DNA of 34,363 bases from a virus: positions 1 through 34,363 of the IMG/VR virus record IMGVR_UViG_3300010160_000132. The stretch is one strand, 5' to 3'. The translations under genes and the position numbers were made by a program. The notes beneath the pieces were generated by a model. The model made no database searches. It saw nothing but the letters and a program-made list of their open reading frames with translations, and was not told where the DNA came from. Positions 6,383-13,456 of the stretch are shown piece by piece; positions within the stretch are counted from its first letter, which is position 1; each line of letters opens with the position of its first letter.

Positions 6383-7831
6383 TTATTCTGAGCTGTCCCC
6401 AAGATTATTTAAAAACTGTCGTAGTTTAGTTGAGTCAGTTTGTGCTCGAATTTTAGGTATTGCCACTCCCTGATTAGGATCACTAATTTCACCGGTTTCT
6501 GTATCTATTGTAGCGGGTGCGGTATTTTGACGTTTGATGTTGTCTAAAATAGCACTAGACTTAGGACGGTAATCTCCGTCGCCTTGACCATCTTCCCCAG
6601 CGTCTGTAATACGTAGTGTATCCACATCAAACTCTAAATCAATCTTCATACCAACACCGCTTGAACTACGAGTTTTCATCAGTTGAATTTGATACTTGCC
6701 ACGCTCACGCATGGCACGGCTTGTAAAGATACCAAACACGTTATCTGCCGTTTGAATCTTACTCAATCCGCCTGAAATATGACTGTGATCAAACTCAACT
6801 TCTTCTACAGCACCACGATTCAACTGCGCGGCTGTAACACATACCACGTTCTTTTCCATAGCCAAATTACGCAATTCTTCACTTACAAACTTGTCTTTAA
6901 TGAACAAATTTTCTGCTGAGATCTTCTTAGAGATAGGCATCAACAAGTCCAAATAATCTACTAAAAGTATGTCTACCTTCTTGCCTGTTTTGATTTCAAA
7001 CTCTTTCATGTAGCTACGAATGTCGTTTACAGTCTTACCTGATGGCATGTATTTGACCTGATAAGCACCGGCTTTCTTGCCAATCATGCGAACTTTCATA
7101 TCCAAATTATCTATGTCTTTAAATATCTCTTTTGTTGATATACCAGTGGTCATACTATCAATTCGCATGGACACCAGTGGTTCTGACAATTCTAGAGTCA
7201 GATAGATAACATTCAGTCCTGCCAGCGCAAAATTCACGCCTAGATTGGCCAAAAACAGCGATTTTCCAGCTCCAGAACCGCCTGCAAAAATATTTAATTC
7301 TCCGCGATTAAATCCGCCGAACAGCCGCTTATCTACAGTTTCCCAACCAGTCTTAACTTGTCCATTTTTATCTTTCAAGCCCATTAGACGTGCTTTGGGA
7401 TCTGCCCAATAGTCAGTGCCCATGTCTTTTTGTAGACCAATTTGTACGGCTTTCTTGATCAAATCTTCAACAGGACCGTAGTCACCTTTTTCCAGCATGT
7501 CCGCAGATTCTAGAATAGCTCGCTCTAGTCCTTTGTGTTTGGTAAAGGTTTCAAACTCTGCTAACAACCAATCTAGGTGCTCATCTTTGATCATGCCAGG
7601 GTCTTTAAGATCCACGTGTGTTGCCGCATTGACCATGTCAAAAGTTGGAATAGCATTATGTTCAGTTACATAGTTGTTGATAAACTCTGCAGGGTTCTGT
7701 AGCTTGCGATCAAATAGAGTATGATCAAAAATACTTTGGCAACGTACAAATGTTGCCGCATCTGCCATCATCATTTCCAAGTATAACTTCTGGATGTCGT
7801 AACCGTAATCTGTGTTTTGTCTTGTTGTCAT
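6383..7831 (-). CDS. 41: Replicative DNA helicase (T4 gp41-like, DnaB family)
   Basis: A 482-aa ring helicase that unwinds the replication fork 5-prime to 3-prime. Walker A is GGSGAGKS at residues 184-191, after GGFNRGELNIFAG; Walker B is ILLVDYLDLL with Asp 292; CVTAAQLNRG later is the DnaB-type motif with the sensor Gln. The N-terminal 150 residues would be the helical primase-interacting domain. Length agrees with T4 gp41 (475 aa). It lies one base after the primase stop, so the pair is co-transcribed and coupled; the ribosome site is a GGAA about six bases before the ATG. The C-terminal tail beyond residue 420 is polar and probably disordered. Confidence 0.92.
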   Translation of the reverse strand: MTTRQNTDYGYDIQKLYLEMMMADAATFVRCQSIFDHTLFDRKLQNPAEFINNYVTEHNAIPTFDMVNAATHVDLKDPGMIKDEHLDWLLAEFETFTKHKGLERAILESADMLEKGDYGPVEDLIKKAVQIGLQKDMGTDYWADPKARLMGLKDKNGQVKTGWETVDKRLFGGFNRGELNIFAGGSGAGKSLFLANLGVNFALAGLNVIYLTLELSEPLVSMRIDSMTTGISTKEIFKDIDNLDMKVRMIGKKAGAYQVKYMPSGKTVNDIRSYMKEFEIKTGKKVDILLVDYLDLLMPISKKISAENLFIKDKFVSEELRNLAMEKNVVCVTAAQLNRGAVEEVEFDHSHISGGLSKIQTADNVFGIFTSRAMRERGKYQIQLMKTRSSSGVGMKIDLEFDVDTLRITDAGEDGQGDGDYRPKSSAILDNIKRQNTAPATIDTETGEISDPNQGVAIPKIRAQTDSTKLRQFLNNLGDSSE

Positions 7832-7832
7832 A

Positions 7833-8801
7833 TTATTCCGTAAACCAATTTTTCATTCGTAATCTAATCTTAAGTTCCATAGACTCTGCCGCCTGCATAA
7901 TCAAGTAAGCAGTCCAAAGTTCTCCGTGTTTTCTTAGTGCATCGTTACAGTCTTTGACGCCATCTGCCCACTCGGGCATACTAACTGACCAGCCTAGTTC
8001 TATAGCTCGTTCTACTGTTCTTGCGCCATCTGCATCTCTATCTGGTACGACAATAACTCTCTTGCCCAGTCGATTAATCAGCATGGCCTGCTTGTCCATA
8101 ATGTCTGCACCTAGTATAGCAACACCGCCTATGCTTAGTGCATCTAGCGGACCTTCTGCTACTAATACGATAGGCCTATCTGTATTTTGTGCATCTAAGT
8201 TGAATACATAACCTGGCGTTTGTTCACTTAGATACTTGGGCTTGCCATCTGTTATTTTGCGGCCAGTGTAGCCTACAATACGTCCTTCAAAGCGGAAGGG
8301 TATTATCAATCTATCGGCCAGTTCCGGACTCCACATCCAGTCGCCTCTAATGTCAAAGCCTCTGCTTAATATGTAGTCTGCTACGCCAATGACTGCCTCG
8401 GGATTTGACATTAGGGCCTGCTCAAGTGTTTGACAATCTGCAGGCAAATCCTTATCGGGTAGTGTAGGAAGGCTGACTGCTTCTAGGACTTTTTGGTCGC
8501 CTTCTACCTTAAGTGCTTCTAAACTTATCTTAGTAATAGCATCATCAGGTGCACCGCACCATTCTAAGAACTGTTTCATCTTGCGAGTAAGATGACGTCC
8601 ATTTACATAACTGGCTTTAAATCCGCAATTAAAACAATGGTAACTTACACCATCTCCATGCCGTATGATTCCGCCGCGCTGGCGTGTATCTGGAGTGTTT
8701 CCATTATGTGGGCAACAAACCGCATTGAACTTTGTCCAGCCACTTGGTGTGCTTTTGCGTTTTGCAGGAAGGTACGAATAGATTGCGTCAACTATACTCA
8801 T
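7833..8801 (-). CDS. 61: DNA primase (T4 gp61-like)
   Basis: A 322-aa primase that makes RNA primers for lagging-strand synthesis in complex with the gp41 helicase. The N-terminal CHC2 zinc ribbon has C30-x-H32 and C56-x-x-C59. The Toprim core shows VLVAEGPLDALSIGG with Glu 216 and VIVVPDRDADG with Asp 254, 256 and 258, the metal-binding residues. Length is close to T4 gp61 (342 aa). It lies just upstream of the helicase on the same transcript. A sigma70-type promoter (TTGACA, 17 bases, TAAAAT) ends eight bases before the ATG and no Shine-Dalgarno sequence is present, so its mRNA may be essentially leaderless. Confidence 0.92.
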   Translation of the reverse strand: MSIVDAIYSYLPAKRKSTPSGWTKFNAVCCPHNGNTPDTRQRGGIIRHGDGVSYHCFNCGFKASYVNGRHLTRKMKQFLEWCGAPDDAITKISLEALKVEGDQKVLEAVSLPTLPDKDLPADCQTLEQALMSNPEAVIGVADYILSRGFDIRGDWMWSPELADRLIIPFRFEGRIVGYTGRKITDGKPKYLSEQTPGYVFNLDAQNTDRPIVLVAEGPLDALSIGGVAILGADIMDKQAMLINRLGKRVIVVPDRDADGARTVERAIELGWSVSMPEWADGVKDCNDALRKHGELWTAYLIMQAAESMELKIRLRMKNWFTE

Positions 8802-8809
8802 GTATAGTT

Positions 8810-8838
8810 ATTTTAGTTTCTTATGATGATTTTGTCAA
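8810..8838 (-). promoter_or_regulatory. Sigma70-type promoter for primase-helicase
   Basis: On minus: TTGACA (8838-8833), 17-base spacer, TAAAAT (8815-8810). The predicted start lies near 8803, only about two bases before the primase ATG at 8801. It sits inside the 3-prime end of the upstream structural gene, letting primase be made early although that gene has a late promoter. Confidence 0.7.
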
Positions 8839-9646
8839 GATTTCCGGTAAGAGTGCGATAAGGCTCTACAGGCTCGATATACTTCTTATATTTGAAACGA
8901 ACATAGTTATATTCGCCAGATACTGTAACGGCATCGTCAACTGGATCCCATGTGCTAGCATTAACGACAACTGTATTAACTAGTGTCCATTTTACATCAC
9001 CTGCATTACTCTTATTGGCGGTGACATAGATTAATACATTACCGTTAAATCCTGTTTTAGGATATATTTCACATGTGATTGAGCGTGTTGGTGCGTCTTC
9101 ATAATCTTCGTTTATTCTAGTGCCAAACTGTCCAATCTCACTAAAATAGGCGTTGGCATCAAACTCATAATTGAATACGTTAAGCACATCTGTAAAGTCT
9201 GGAGCTTCATTATACCCGTTTAACAAATCACAAGTGGCAACTAGACCAAACTGACTATCTGAATATAAAGGATAATCTACGGCATTCTTAGTCATTTTAA
9301 CTGCAACACCAAGTTGTTGAGGATCAATCTTAGCAATAGTCTCTGCAGGTATTACTACTGACATAGTTCCTACAAGATAGTTACCGTTCATATCTCGTGC
9401 CATTGTACCAGCTACTTCAAATAGTTTTTTACGATCGTAATCAAAGAACATGGCTGTGATAGTTGCGCCACTAACGTCATAACGTCGTTGGTCTGAGTTT
9501 CTAATCTCAAACTCTATAGTATTTCTAATACCTTTGTATAACTTAATTGTTCTTGTGTACACTTGTCTAAACTCCGTGGTAAATCCCGCCATATCTGTCG
9601 TGACCGTGATCCGATTTGGTACTAAATAAAATTGAATTTTTTGCAT
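8813..9646 (-). CDS. Putative virion structural protein (277 aa)
   Basis: A 277-aa protein of beta-rich, soluble character. The N-terminal half contains RTIKLYKGIRNTIEFEIRN, then SGATITAMFFDYDRKKLFEV, a pattern that resembles the immunoglobulin-like beta-sandwiches at the start of phage baseplate or fibre-anchoring proteins; the C-terminal half (EIYPKTGFNGNVLIYVTAN to GEYNYVRFKYKKY) also looks like a beta domain. I cannot name a T4 homologue. A late-type box 33 bases before the ATG fits a structural role. The primase promoter lies within its end. Structural role is inference from composition and promoter class. Confidence 0.6.
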   Translation of the reverse strand: MQKIQFYLVPNRITVTTDMAGFTTEFRQVYTRTIKLYKGIRNTIEFEIRNSDQRRYDVSGATITAMFFDYDRKKLFEVAGTMARDMNGNYLVGTMSVVIPAETIAKIDPQQLGVAVKMTKNAVDYPLYSDSQFGLVATCDLLNGYNEAPDFTDVLNVFNYEFDANAYFSEIGQFGTRINEDYEDAPTRSITCEIYPKTGFNGNVLIYVTANKSNAGDVKWTLVNTVVVNASTWDPVDDAVTVSGEYNYVRFKYKKYIEPVEPYRTLTGNLDKIIIRN

Positions 9647-9678
9647 TGGACTATTTTTTCACTTATGAAGGTCATACA

Positions 9679-9686
9679 GTATTTAT
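9679..9686 (-). promoter_or_regulatory. Late-type box overlapping a divergent start codon
   Basis: ATAAATAC on minus, 33 bases before the structural gene at 9646. The same bases on plus read into the ATG (9685-9687) of the divergent 124-aa gene. Confidence 0.6.
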
Positions 9687-10059
9687 GGTAAAACTTACGG
9701 AAGAAATCAGAGAAAACTTCCCTTTTATATCGGTTGTTCACTATGGCGGCATTGAATATGTCGGTGTAGTAATTAATCAAGATCAATATGTAACTAGCAT
9801 CTATAACTACGAAGAGTTACGTACTGAATCGGATCGTAAGGTCTTTTTAGAACTAGGAGAAGTATGGTGGTGGGAATCAAATCGTACTATTCCAATCAGC
9901 ATATTTCTAAAGAGCGAAATGGAAGCATTTCGCTACAGCATTATGACCATGAATACTAAGGATGTTACCGTAGTATTTGGGCCAACTGTTAATCTACATA
10001 ATATGAGTATCAAACGTGTAAAACGTAAAATGATACAGCTAGTACGTCCTAAGCGTTAA
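9685..10059 (+). CDS. Hypothetical protein (124 aa)
   Basis: A soluble 124-aa protein with a compact alpha/beta look: VVHYGGIEYVGVVINQD, a notable LGEVWWWESNRTIPISIFL segment with three consecutive tryptophans, and a basic C-terminus (IKRVKRKMIQLVRPKR) that might contact nucleic acid. I do not recognise its family. The ATG at 9685 is preferred to a TTG at 9616 that would overlap the divergent gene; AAGG at 9668-9671 is rather far for a ribosome site. It is the only plus-strand gene for many kilobases. Its TAA shares TTAA with the stop of the convergent mini DnaE-like gene. A TTGCAT-17-TATGAA match (9642-9670) is a weak candidate promoter. Confidence 0.7.
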   Translation: MVKLTEEIRENFPFISVVHYGGIEYVGVVINQDQYVTSIYNYEELRTESDRKVFLELGEVWWWESNRTIPISIFLKSEMEAFRYSIMTMNTKDVTVVFGPTVNLHNMSIKRVKRKMIQLVRPKR

Positions 10060-10634
10060 TTATACCCGTAACTAACGCCTTCGCAAATTAAATTCATCTG
10101 TACTACTATTGCCATTGCATAGGCTACAGCATGGGCTTTCTTAAAATAGTAATCGTCATTCACGGGTTTCGTCCACACTTCCTTCATAATCGTCATCCAA
10201 TCCTGCCCAATCAGGTGCCTCTTGGCAGGCCGAATCATAGCGAGGACCGCACTTAATTGTTCCACGGAAGTAGGGCAAGTCTTCTTCAGTACCGTCCCAT
10301 GCCCGTTCAAATGAAATAACAGATTCACAAACTCGTCTTGTAAAAGTAAATCCCATAGTGGCTCAGTCTCCATTAATTGTTTCAAATGTTCTTCACTACG
10401 TACACCTTCATAAACTCCCACATTTAGAAAGTCTATTTTAAAATACCCTCTTTCTTCTGCTGTCTTGTATTCTATTGTTGATAAGTTATTGCGCTCGTCT
10501 TTAGGTATACTAGTAACATATATACCAGTATTATGAGGCTTTACTTGTCCGTTGTCAATCCTACTAGCAGTAGTATGATTAAATAGTTCAAGCGCCTTGG
10601 TTCTGTCACTAAAGTCAATGTCAATATCAGGCAT
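10056..10634 (-). CDS. Miniature DnaE (DNA polymerase III alpha)-like protein
   Basis: Only 192 aa, yet segments follow bacterial DnaE in order. MPDIDIDF at 1-8 matches the palm motif PDFDVDF that carries two catalytic aspartates; PHNTGIYVTSIPKD (33-46) matches the HAGGVVIAP region; YFKIDFLNVG (64-73) matches KFDFLGL with the third catalytic aspartate (D68); LLFHLNGHGTVLKK (105-118) matches VFQLESRGMKDLI; LSAVLAMIRPA (127-137) matches the IALVALFRPGP segment; YYFKKAHAVAYAMAI (162-176) matches GFNKSHSAAYALV. The PHP domain, most of the fingers, the beta-binding and OB parts are absent (DnaE is about 1160 aa). Alignment is by eye. It may be a reduced nucleotidyltransferase, a decoy, or a DNA/clamp-associated scaffold; activity is unknown. 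It overlaps the gene before by eight bases. Confidence 0.75.
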   Translation of the reverse strand: MPDIDIDFSDRTKALELFNHTTASRIDNGQVKPHNTGIYVTSIPKDERNNLSTIEYKTAEERGYFKIDFLNVGVYEGVRSEEHLKQLMETEPLWDLLLQDEFVNLLFHLNGHGTVLKKTCPTSVEQLSAVLAMIRPAKRHLIGQDWMTIMKEVWTKPVNDDYYFKKAHAVAYAMAIVVQMNLICEGVSYGYN

Positions 10635-10821
10635 CGTTACCGTCCTTGTCCCATGTGGCTATCTTCTTCCATTGCAGTTTTCCTTCAGTTGTATACGGTA
10701 CATACACTTCTCCAGTCTCTTTATCTGCCAACATCCACTTTCCAGGGCACTTGGTTTTAATAGTTAGTGTCTTGGCTTTTTTCAATTCTTCTGCTGTTGT
10801 TCCGTCTAGCAGTTTTCTCAT
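10627..10821 (-). CDS. Small basic hypothetical protein (64 aa)
   Basis: A 64-aa Lys/Thr-rich protein: a helical start (MRKLLDGTTAEELKKAK) then a beta-rich part with CPGKWMLADKETGEVYVPY, which looks like a small sheet domain. The function is unknown. It starts in an ATGA overlap with the zinc-finger gene upstream and its stop lies in an eight-base overlap with the start of the mini DnaE-like gene, so it is coupled at both ends. This placement suggests that it works with, or is dosed with, the DnaE-like protein. Confidence 0.7.
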   Translation of the reverse strand: MRKLLDGTTAEELKKAKTLTIKTKCPGKWMLADKETGEVYVPYTTEGKLQWKKIATWDKDGNDA

Positions 10822-11555
10822 AATGATCCTTCATCGATTACCTGTTTAACTAAAGTTAAGTCTGCCGGGTAAGTTCTAAAACGTTTAGCCCAAAAGTCAG
10901 GATTCATTACTTCAAAAATAATATTTAACTGTTCATCGTTAAATTTACTTAACATACACCGTCCACTTTCACTGTTCAATACTAACCACGGACTAATTTT
11001 ACCGTCTTTAATATCATACACTGACCGATTTAAACTGACATATTTAAAATAGTGGTTCCATTGGCTGTTGTTAATATCGGCCCAATCCATCATTGTGGCA
11101 ATACTTCGTTGTAGTGCTACTTCAGCAGGTTCTTTCTTGATTAGGTCTAATACATACTGATAATATAGTTCTTCTCTGCACCAATGGTCAAGTTTAACTC
11201 CACTAGTAACTACAAAATCAATATATCGATCTAAGTACAACGGATTAACATTGTGTAAGAAACTACCAAATTTTACAAATGCATTGTAGTATTGACTCTT
11301 GGCAAATTCCTCATAAGTTTTTGTAGTTTTTGCCTTTTGACTTAGTTGAAAAAATCTAACATAAGTTTGATAACCTAGCTGAACATGTTTTTCAGTTTTG
11401 GCCATGTGCCGTCTTTTTTGTTCGCACATATGTACTGCCAGTGTGGATTCCTTAACATAGGCACTGTTACAATATTGACATACATATGGCTTGTCTACGG
11501 CACTCAACTTAAATTTTATTCCTTTGTGTTGTTTTTCAAATACATCTAAATTCAT
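10818..11555 (-). CDS. Protein with N-terminal C2H2-type zinc finger (245 aa)
   Basis: A 245-aa protein. Residues 24-50 fit a classical C2H2 finger: C26-x2-C29, Tyr 33, Leu 39, H42 and H50, with an extra Cys 44. The rest is helical and aromatic (residues about 60-245) and belongs to no family I can name. Finger proteins of this type are uncommon in phages and usually bind DNA or RNA. It sits between two unknown genes with ATGA overlaps on both sides, within the cassette ending in the DnaE-like gene. A role in nucleic-acid recognition for that cassette is plausible but is inference. Confidence 0.7.
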   Translation of the reverse strand: MNLDVFEKQHKGIKFKLSAVDKPYVCQYCNSAYVKESTLAVHMCEQKRRHMAKTEKHVQLGYQTYVRFFQLSQKAKTTKTYEEFAKSQYYNAFVKFGSFLHNVNPLYLDRYIDFVVTSGVKLDHWCREELYYQYVLDLIKKEPAEVALQRSIATMMDWADINNSQWNHYFKYVSLNRSVYDIKDGKISPWLVLNSESGRCMLSKFNDEQLNIIFEVMNPDFWAKRFRTYPADLTLVKQVIDEGSL

Positions 11556-12019
11556 AACAGCTTTTTAATTTCTGCCTCACTCATCCCCAGATCTCTAGCT
11601 AACTCTTTAGCCTCTGCTGTGGTCATAAGCGTTGCTTGTAATTCTAATTCGTCGTCTTTCATTTGTGGATATACTGACTCTAAAAACTTGTATATTTTTC
11701 CATCACCGGACTTTTTCTTGTGTCCAATCCATTCATGAAAATAAATCTTTTTCTCATCATTGCCGCACATAGCAAGCAAATACCATAGTAGTTTAGGATG
11801 TTTACTTAAACTAAAATAGTGTTTATTAAAGTATTCATTTGTTTTAAAAACTGCTAGTTCTTGTACATCTCTGTTGCTAGTTTTAATAGAACTAGCATAT
11901 CTATTCAATAAGAAAAAACTCACCTGCTTTCGTTGTTCTTCGTCAAGGTCGTTCCATAGATCTCTTGCGCCCATATCAATTGCGCCAGTTAAGTCTTTGA
12001 TTGCTAGTTTGTCACTCAT
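11552..12019 (-). CDS. Hypothetical protein (155 aa), remotely clamp-loader-small-subunit-like
   Basis: A mostly helical 155-aa protein with FFLLNRYASSI, HPKLLWYLLAMCG, FHEWIGHKKKSG and a C-terminal EAKELARDLGMSEAEIKKLL. The order of an N-terminal helical part, a basic KKK segment and an acidic helical end reminds me of the small clamp-loader subunit gp62 of marine T4-like phages, but the match is by memory and weak, and gp44, gp45 and gp43 are not next to it. Treat it as unknown. It overlaps its neighbours at both ends by ATGA, so it belongs to the coupled cassette. Confidence 0.6.
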   Translation of the reverse strand: MSDKLAIKDLTGAIDMGARDLWNDLDEEQRKQVSFFLLNRYASSIKTSNRDVQELAVFKTNEYFNKHYFSLSKHPKLLWYLLAMCGNDEKKIYFHEWIGHKKKSGDGKIYKFLESVYPQMKDDELELQATLMTTAEAKELARDLGMSEAEIKKLL

Positions 12020-12288
12020 AATGGTTTGTCTTTGCTAAGTCGATATATCATTATAGCACGATCCAGAGCCTTTTGTAAAGTCACATTGGTCTTTGCTTCT
12101 CGCCGAATCTCGCCCCAGAGTTTACTATCCATTATGTGATCGTGCAATGGTCTTCCGTCCTCAGTTCTTGGATCGTGATTCCACCCAACTTCTTTACGAG
12201 TGCTCGGATTAGCGCCAATTTCGCGAGCATAAACTGTGCCGCCATCACGCTCGTATATGTAGGTTGCTCCTGGTTTAAGACTGCCCAT
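12016..12288 (-). CDS. Hypothetical protein (90 aa)
   Basis: A 90-aa protein starting at MGSLKPGATYIYER. The open frame extends 33 codons further upstream, but those codons overlap the gene before and read poorly as protein, while the ATG at 12288 lies one base after that gene's stop. It contains TYIYERDGGTVYAREIG and WNHDPRTEDGRPLHDHIMD, then a helical basic end. The function is unknown. It ends in ATGA with the next gene, so it is part of the coupled cassette. Confidence 0.7.
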   Translation of the reverse strand: MGSLKPGATYIYERDGGTVYAREIGANPSTRKEVGWNHDPRTEDGRPLHDHIMDSKLWGEIRREAKTNVTLQKALDRAIMIYRLSKDKPL

Positions 12289-12289
12289 A

Positions 12290-12796
12290 TTACAATAACT
12301 TATAGTGATCGATAACTTCGCTTTGACGACTAATATCTTTACAGAAAAATGCACACATGGGCTTTTCGCCTTCGTGTAATGGAACACTGAGTAATTGATT
12401 ATTTTTCATCTTTGGAAAATACCATTTAACATCATTGTAGACGTTTACAATTTCAATGTTTGCATAACCGTGTCTAAAAGCACTTAGGGGATTAAACAAA
12501 AATGCTTCAAAGCCTCTATCATTTAAACTAGTAAGTGGTAACACTTCAACTTCACTACCGCATTCACTGTCCCCTACTGCTATACTCCAATCAACCGGCA
12601 TAGTAACTTCATGTCCGCCAATATTTAAAACCATTGCAGGACTATTAAAACTCTCTAAGAATATTAACGGTATAAAAAAGAAATCGGGATTTTGTGGATC
12701 ACTGTTATCTAGTACGCTAAAACGTATATCATCTTCTAATTCGTCGGGCATTTTAGACAGATCAAATGTCTTGTCGTCTAGTGTTAAAATCATCAT
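12290..12796 (-). CDS. Hypothetical protein (168 aa)
   Basis: A 168-aa soluble protein with a well-folded look: MPVDWSIAVGD, EVLPLTSLNDRGFEAFLFNP, EIVNVYNDVKWYFPKMKNNQLLSVPL and CAFFCKDISRQSEVI. No known motif; the function is unknown. Two ATGs stand in tandem at the start. AAGGA lies about 14 bases before them with an A/T-only gap, a long spacing; the same AAGGAAAAATAA leader stands before the oxygenase gene at better spacing. It opens the coupled cassette that ends in the DnaE-like gene. Confidence 0.7.
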   Translation of the reverse strand: MMILTLDDKTFDLSKMPDELEDDIRFSVLDNSDPQNPDFFFIPLIFLESFNSPAMVLNIGGHEVTMPVDWSIAVGDSECGSEVEVLPLTSLNDRGFEAFLFNPLSAFRHGYANIEIVNVYNDVKWYFPKMKNNQLLSVPLHEGEKPMCAFFCKDISRQSEVIDHYKLL

Positions 12797-12813
12797 ATTA
12801 TTATTATTTTTCC

Positions 12814-13443
12814 TTATTGTTGTTCTTTTGGAACTAGTATAGCATCAAATGCCATCACAGTCCTATGCCCAATTCCTTTCCACGGATAGACAGTATGCGG
12901 TAAGTGACTTGGGAATACTACAACAGTACCGGGGGTAGGTGTGTATTTCCAAACATCATTCATTATAAATTTACTAATATCTTTTGTCGCCGGCAATCTA
13001 AATAATATTTGACTGTCGCTAGGTTTGCTATTTTCTTCTAGCTCCGGTGCGCTAATATACATATTTCCGCTAAGGTGGCCGCCTGGGTGTGTATGCATTT
13101 CCTGGTAGTCACCTTCGTACTGTCGAATAGTCCAAATACTAACTACTTTAGGTTTGCAATGTTTTAGCTCTTCAGTGCCTGATTGGCTAGATATAATCTC
13201 CATGTATCCTTGACAGATAGTTTCTAACCATGTGACTAACCAATCAACACCTAAGTTAATAGAATTAGGATAAACTTGAATTTGCTGGCCGCCACGGATG
13301 CTTATCATTGGATTATCTGCATCATTTAAATCAGGCCGACCGTGTAACGATTCTGCTAGGCTATATATCTTACTAAACTCAACAGGGGGGATTTGATCAA
13401 TAGCTAATACTGTTGGTTGAAAATAGGCTACTTTTAATGACAT
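12814..13443 (-). CDS. 2-oxoglutarate/Fe(II)-dependent oxygenase-like protein
   Basis: A 209-aa double-stranded beta-helix protein of the putative 2OG-Fe(II) oxygenase group common in marine phages. The pattern EMHTHPGGHLSGNMYI (H117, H119) with GTVVVFPSHLPHTVYPW (H183) and HRTVMAFD (R194 as 2-oxoglutarate-binding arginine) fits the iron and cosubstrate sites, although the usual acidic ligand is not evident. Such enzymes hydroxylate nucleic acids, proteins or small metabolites; the substrate is not known. The ribosome site AAGGA lies seven bases before the ATG. It sits between UvsW and the cassette, so modification of DNA or a replication protein is conceivable. Confidence 0.75.
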   Translation of the reverse strand: MSLKVAYFQPTVLAIDQIPPVEFSKIYSLAESLHGRPDLNDADNPMISIRGGQQIQVYPNSINLGVDWLVTWLETICQGYMEIISSQSGTEELKHCKPKVVSIWTIRQYEGDYQEMHTHPGGHLSGNMYISAPELEENSKPSDSQILFRLPATKDISKFIMNDVWKYTPTPGTVVVFPSHLPHTVYPWKGIGHRTVMAFDAILVPKEQQ

Positions 13444-13456
13444 TTATTTTTCCTTA

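Noticed and set aside
9616-9684. N-terminal extension of the 124-aa gene from a TTG at 9616
   Set aside because: It would overlap the divergent structural gene and adds residues without protein-like conservation pattern; the ATG at 9685 is a better start.
11552-12019. Firm naming as clamp-loader subunit gp62
   Set aside because: Resemblance is limited to general helical pattern and a basic segment; context lacks the other clamp genes.
12289-12387. N-terminal extension of the 90-aa cassette gene
   Set aside because: The extra codons overlap the end of the upstream gene; the ATG at 12288 fits the coupled TAATATG junction.
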